Origin: a virus
IMG/VR virus record: IMGVR_UViG_3300042889_000113
Span: 1-30,469 of that record
Reading direction: 5' to 3' (one strand)
Length of the DNA: 30,469 nucleotides
Both the position numbers and the translations under genes were made by a program. Shown here piece by piece: positions 30,292-30,469 of the stretch. The notes beneath the pieces are model-generated. The model was not told where the DNA came from, did no database searches, and saw only the letters and a list, made by a program, of their open reading frames with translations. Positions within the stretch are counted from its first letter, which is position 1; each line of letters opens with the position of its first letter.

Positions 30292-30469
30292 TTCCACGCC
30301 CTAAGTGACTTGTTGATGCGTGAGTCTGGGTCTTTGGCGGTCTTTGGGGATGTCAGCTTCTTTTTCATCCCTTCCATCCTCGCACAGAAAGAGTCGCGCC
30401 GGGAGCCTCCTTCTGGCTGGGGCGGTTTCAAATTCATACCTTGCGCTTTGGCGGAGGCTCGTCCCTTGG
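30285..30469 (-). CDS. Partial small basic protein, PEGGSRRDSFCARM type (5' end beyond window)
   Basis: A frame on the - strand runs from the right edge to TAG at 30287-30285. Visible residues: KGRASAKAQGMNLKPPQPE, GGSRRDSFCARM, KKKLTSPKTAKDPDSRINKSLRAWKC. The GG-SRR-SFCARM ... SRIN(K)(S/A)LR-W-C pattern is one I recall in many phage genomes (DUF6321-like). A Met at 30437 could be a start, but AAGG is too close (one base), so the real start is probably outside. The last seven bases overlap the start of the next gene. Confidence 0.6.
   Translation of the reverse strand, partial: KGRASAKAQGMNLKPPQPEGGSRRDSFCARMEGMKKKLTSPKTAKDPDSRINKSLRAWKC

Noticed and set aside
1-30469. tRNA genes, integrase or attachment sites
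   Set aside because: No cloverleaf, integrase motif or clear attachment repeat was seen by eye; a temperate lifestyle is unsupported within this window.

Overview
The window is part of a tailed-phage genome (Caudoviricetes). There are no cellular housekeeping genes, rRNA, tRNA, integrase or IS element. Genes are packed with 1-14 bp overlaps or gaps of a few bases. Replication genes lie on the + strand (1-4321) and virion and lysis genes on the - strand (4398-30469), converging on one hairpin terminator near 4.4 kb. A connector/adaptor set, large DNA-ejection-type proteins and no visible tape-measure, sheath or baseplate gene suggest a short-tailed (podovirus-like) particle. Lysozyme and holin types point to a Gram-negative, probably proteobacterial host. 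A freshwater or marine source is only an impression from the protein families. Terminase, portal, major capsid protein and DNA polymerase are not in the window; head genes are probably beyond the right edge.

Left arm (+): the 3' end of an unknown gene, a cysteine-containing putative ssDNA-binding protein with an acidic tail, a small HTH protein, a 950-aa archaeo-eukaryotic-type primase fused to a DUF927-like helicase, and a 64-aa protein. Together these look like a priming, unwinding and strand-protection module.

Right arm (-), read in the direction of transcription (30469 to 4398): a group of small basic proteins that share short motifs (30.4-26.7 kb), interspersed with connector, adaptor and zinc-knuckle proteins. 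Next come tail-fibre/adhesin genes (26.1-21.7 kb), ending in a glycine-rich adhesin. A lysis cassette follows (21.7-19.2 kb), holding two tiny genes of 30 and 49 codons, a sensor-like membrane protein, a GH108 muramidase and a 3TM holin. Then come a large tail protein, a C1q-like jelly-roll protein, and four ejection-type proteins of 973, 330, 531 and 2054 aa. The largest carries an HELLH metallopeptidase motif.

The most unusual features are: (i) a K-G-K-T / 'xGG' short-motif set shared by at least five small basic virion-region genes, with similar GG motifs in the large ejection proteins; (ii) a lysis cassette stitched by three consecutive GTGA start/stop overlaps; (iii) two adjacent genes that look like the two halves of a protein remembered as one polypeptide in bacteria; (iv) a putative zinc-binding SSB next to a primase-helicase fusion. 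Functional calls rest on motif recognition by eye; no database search was run.
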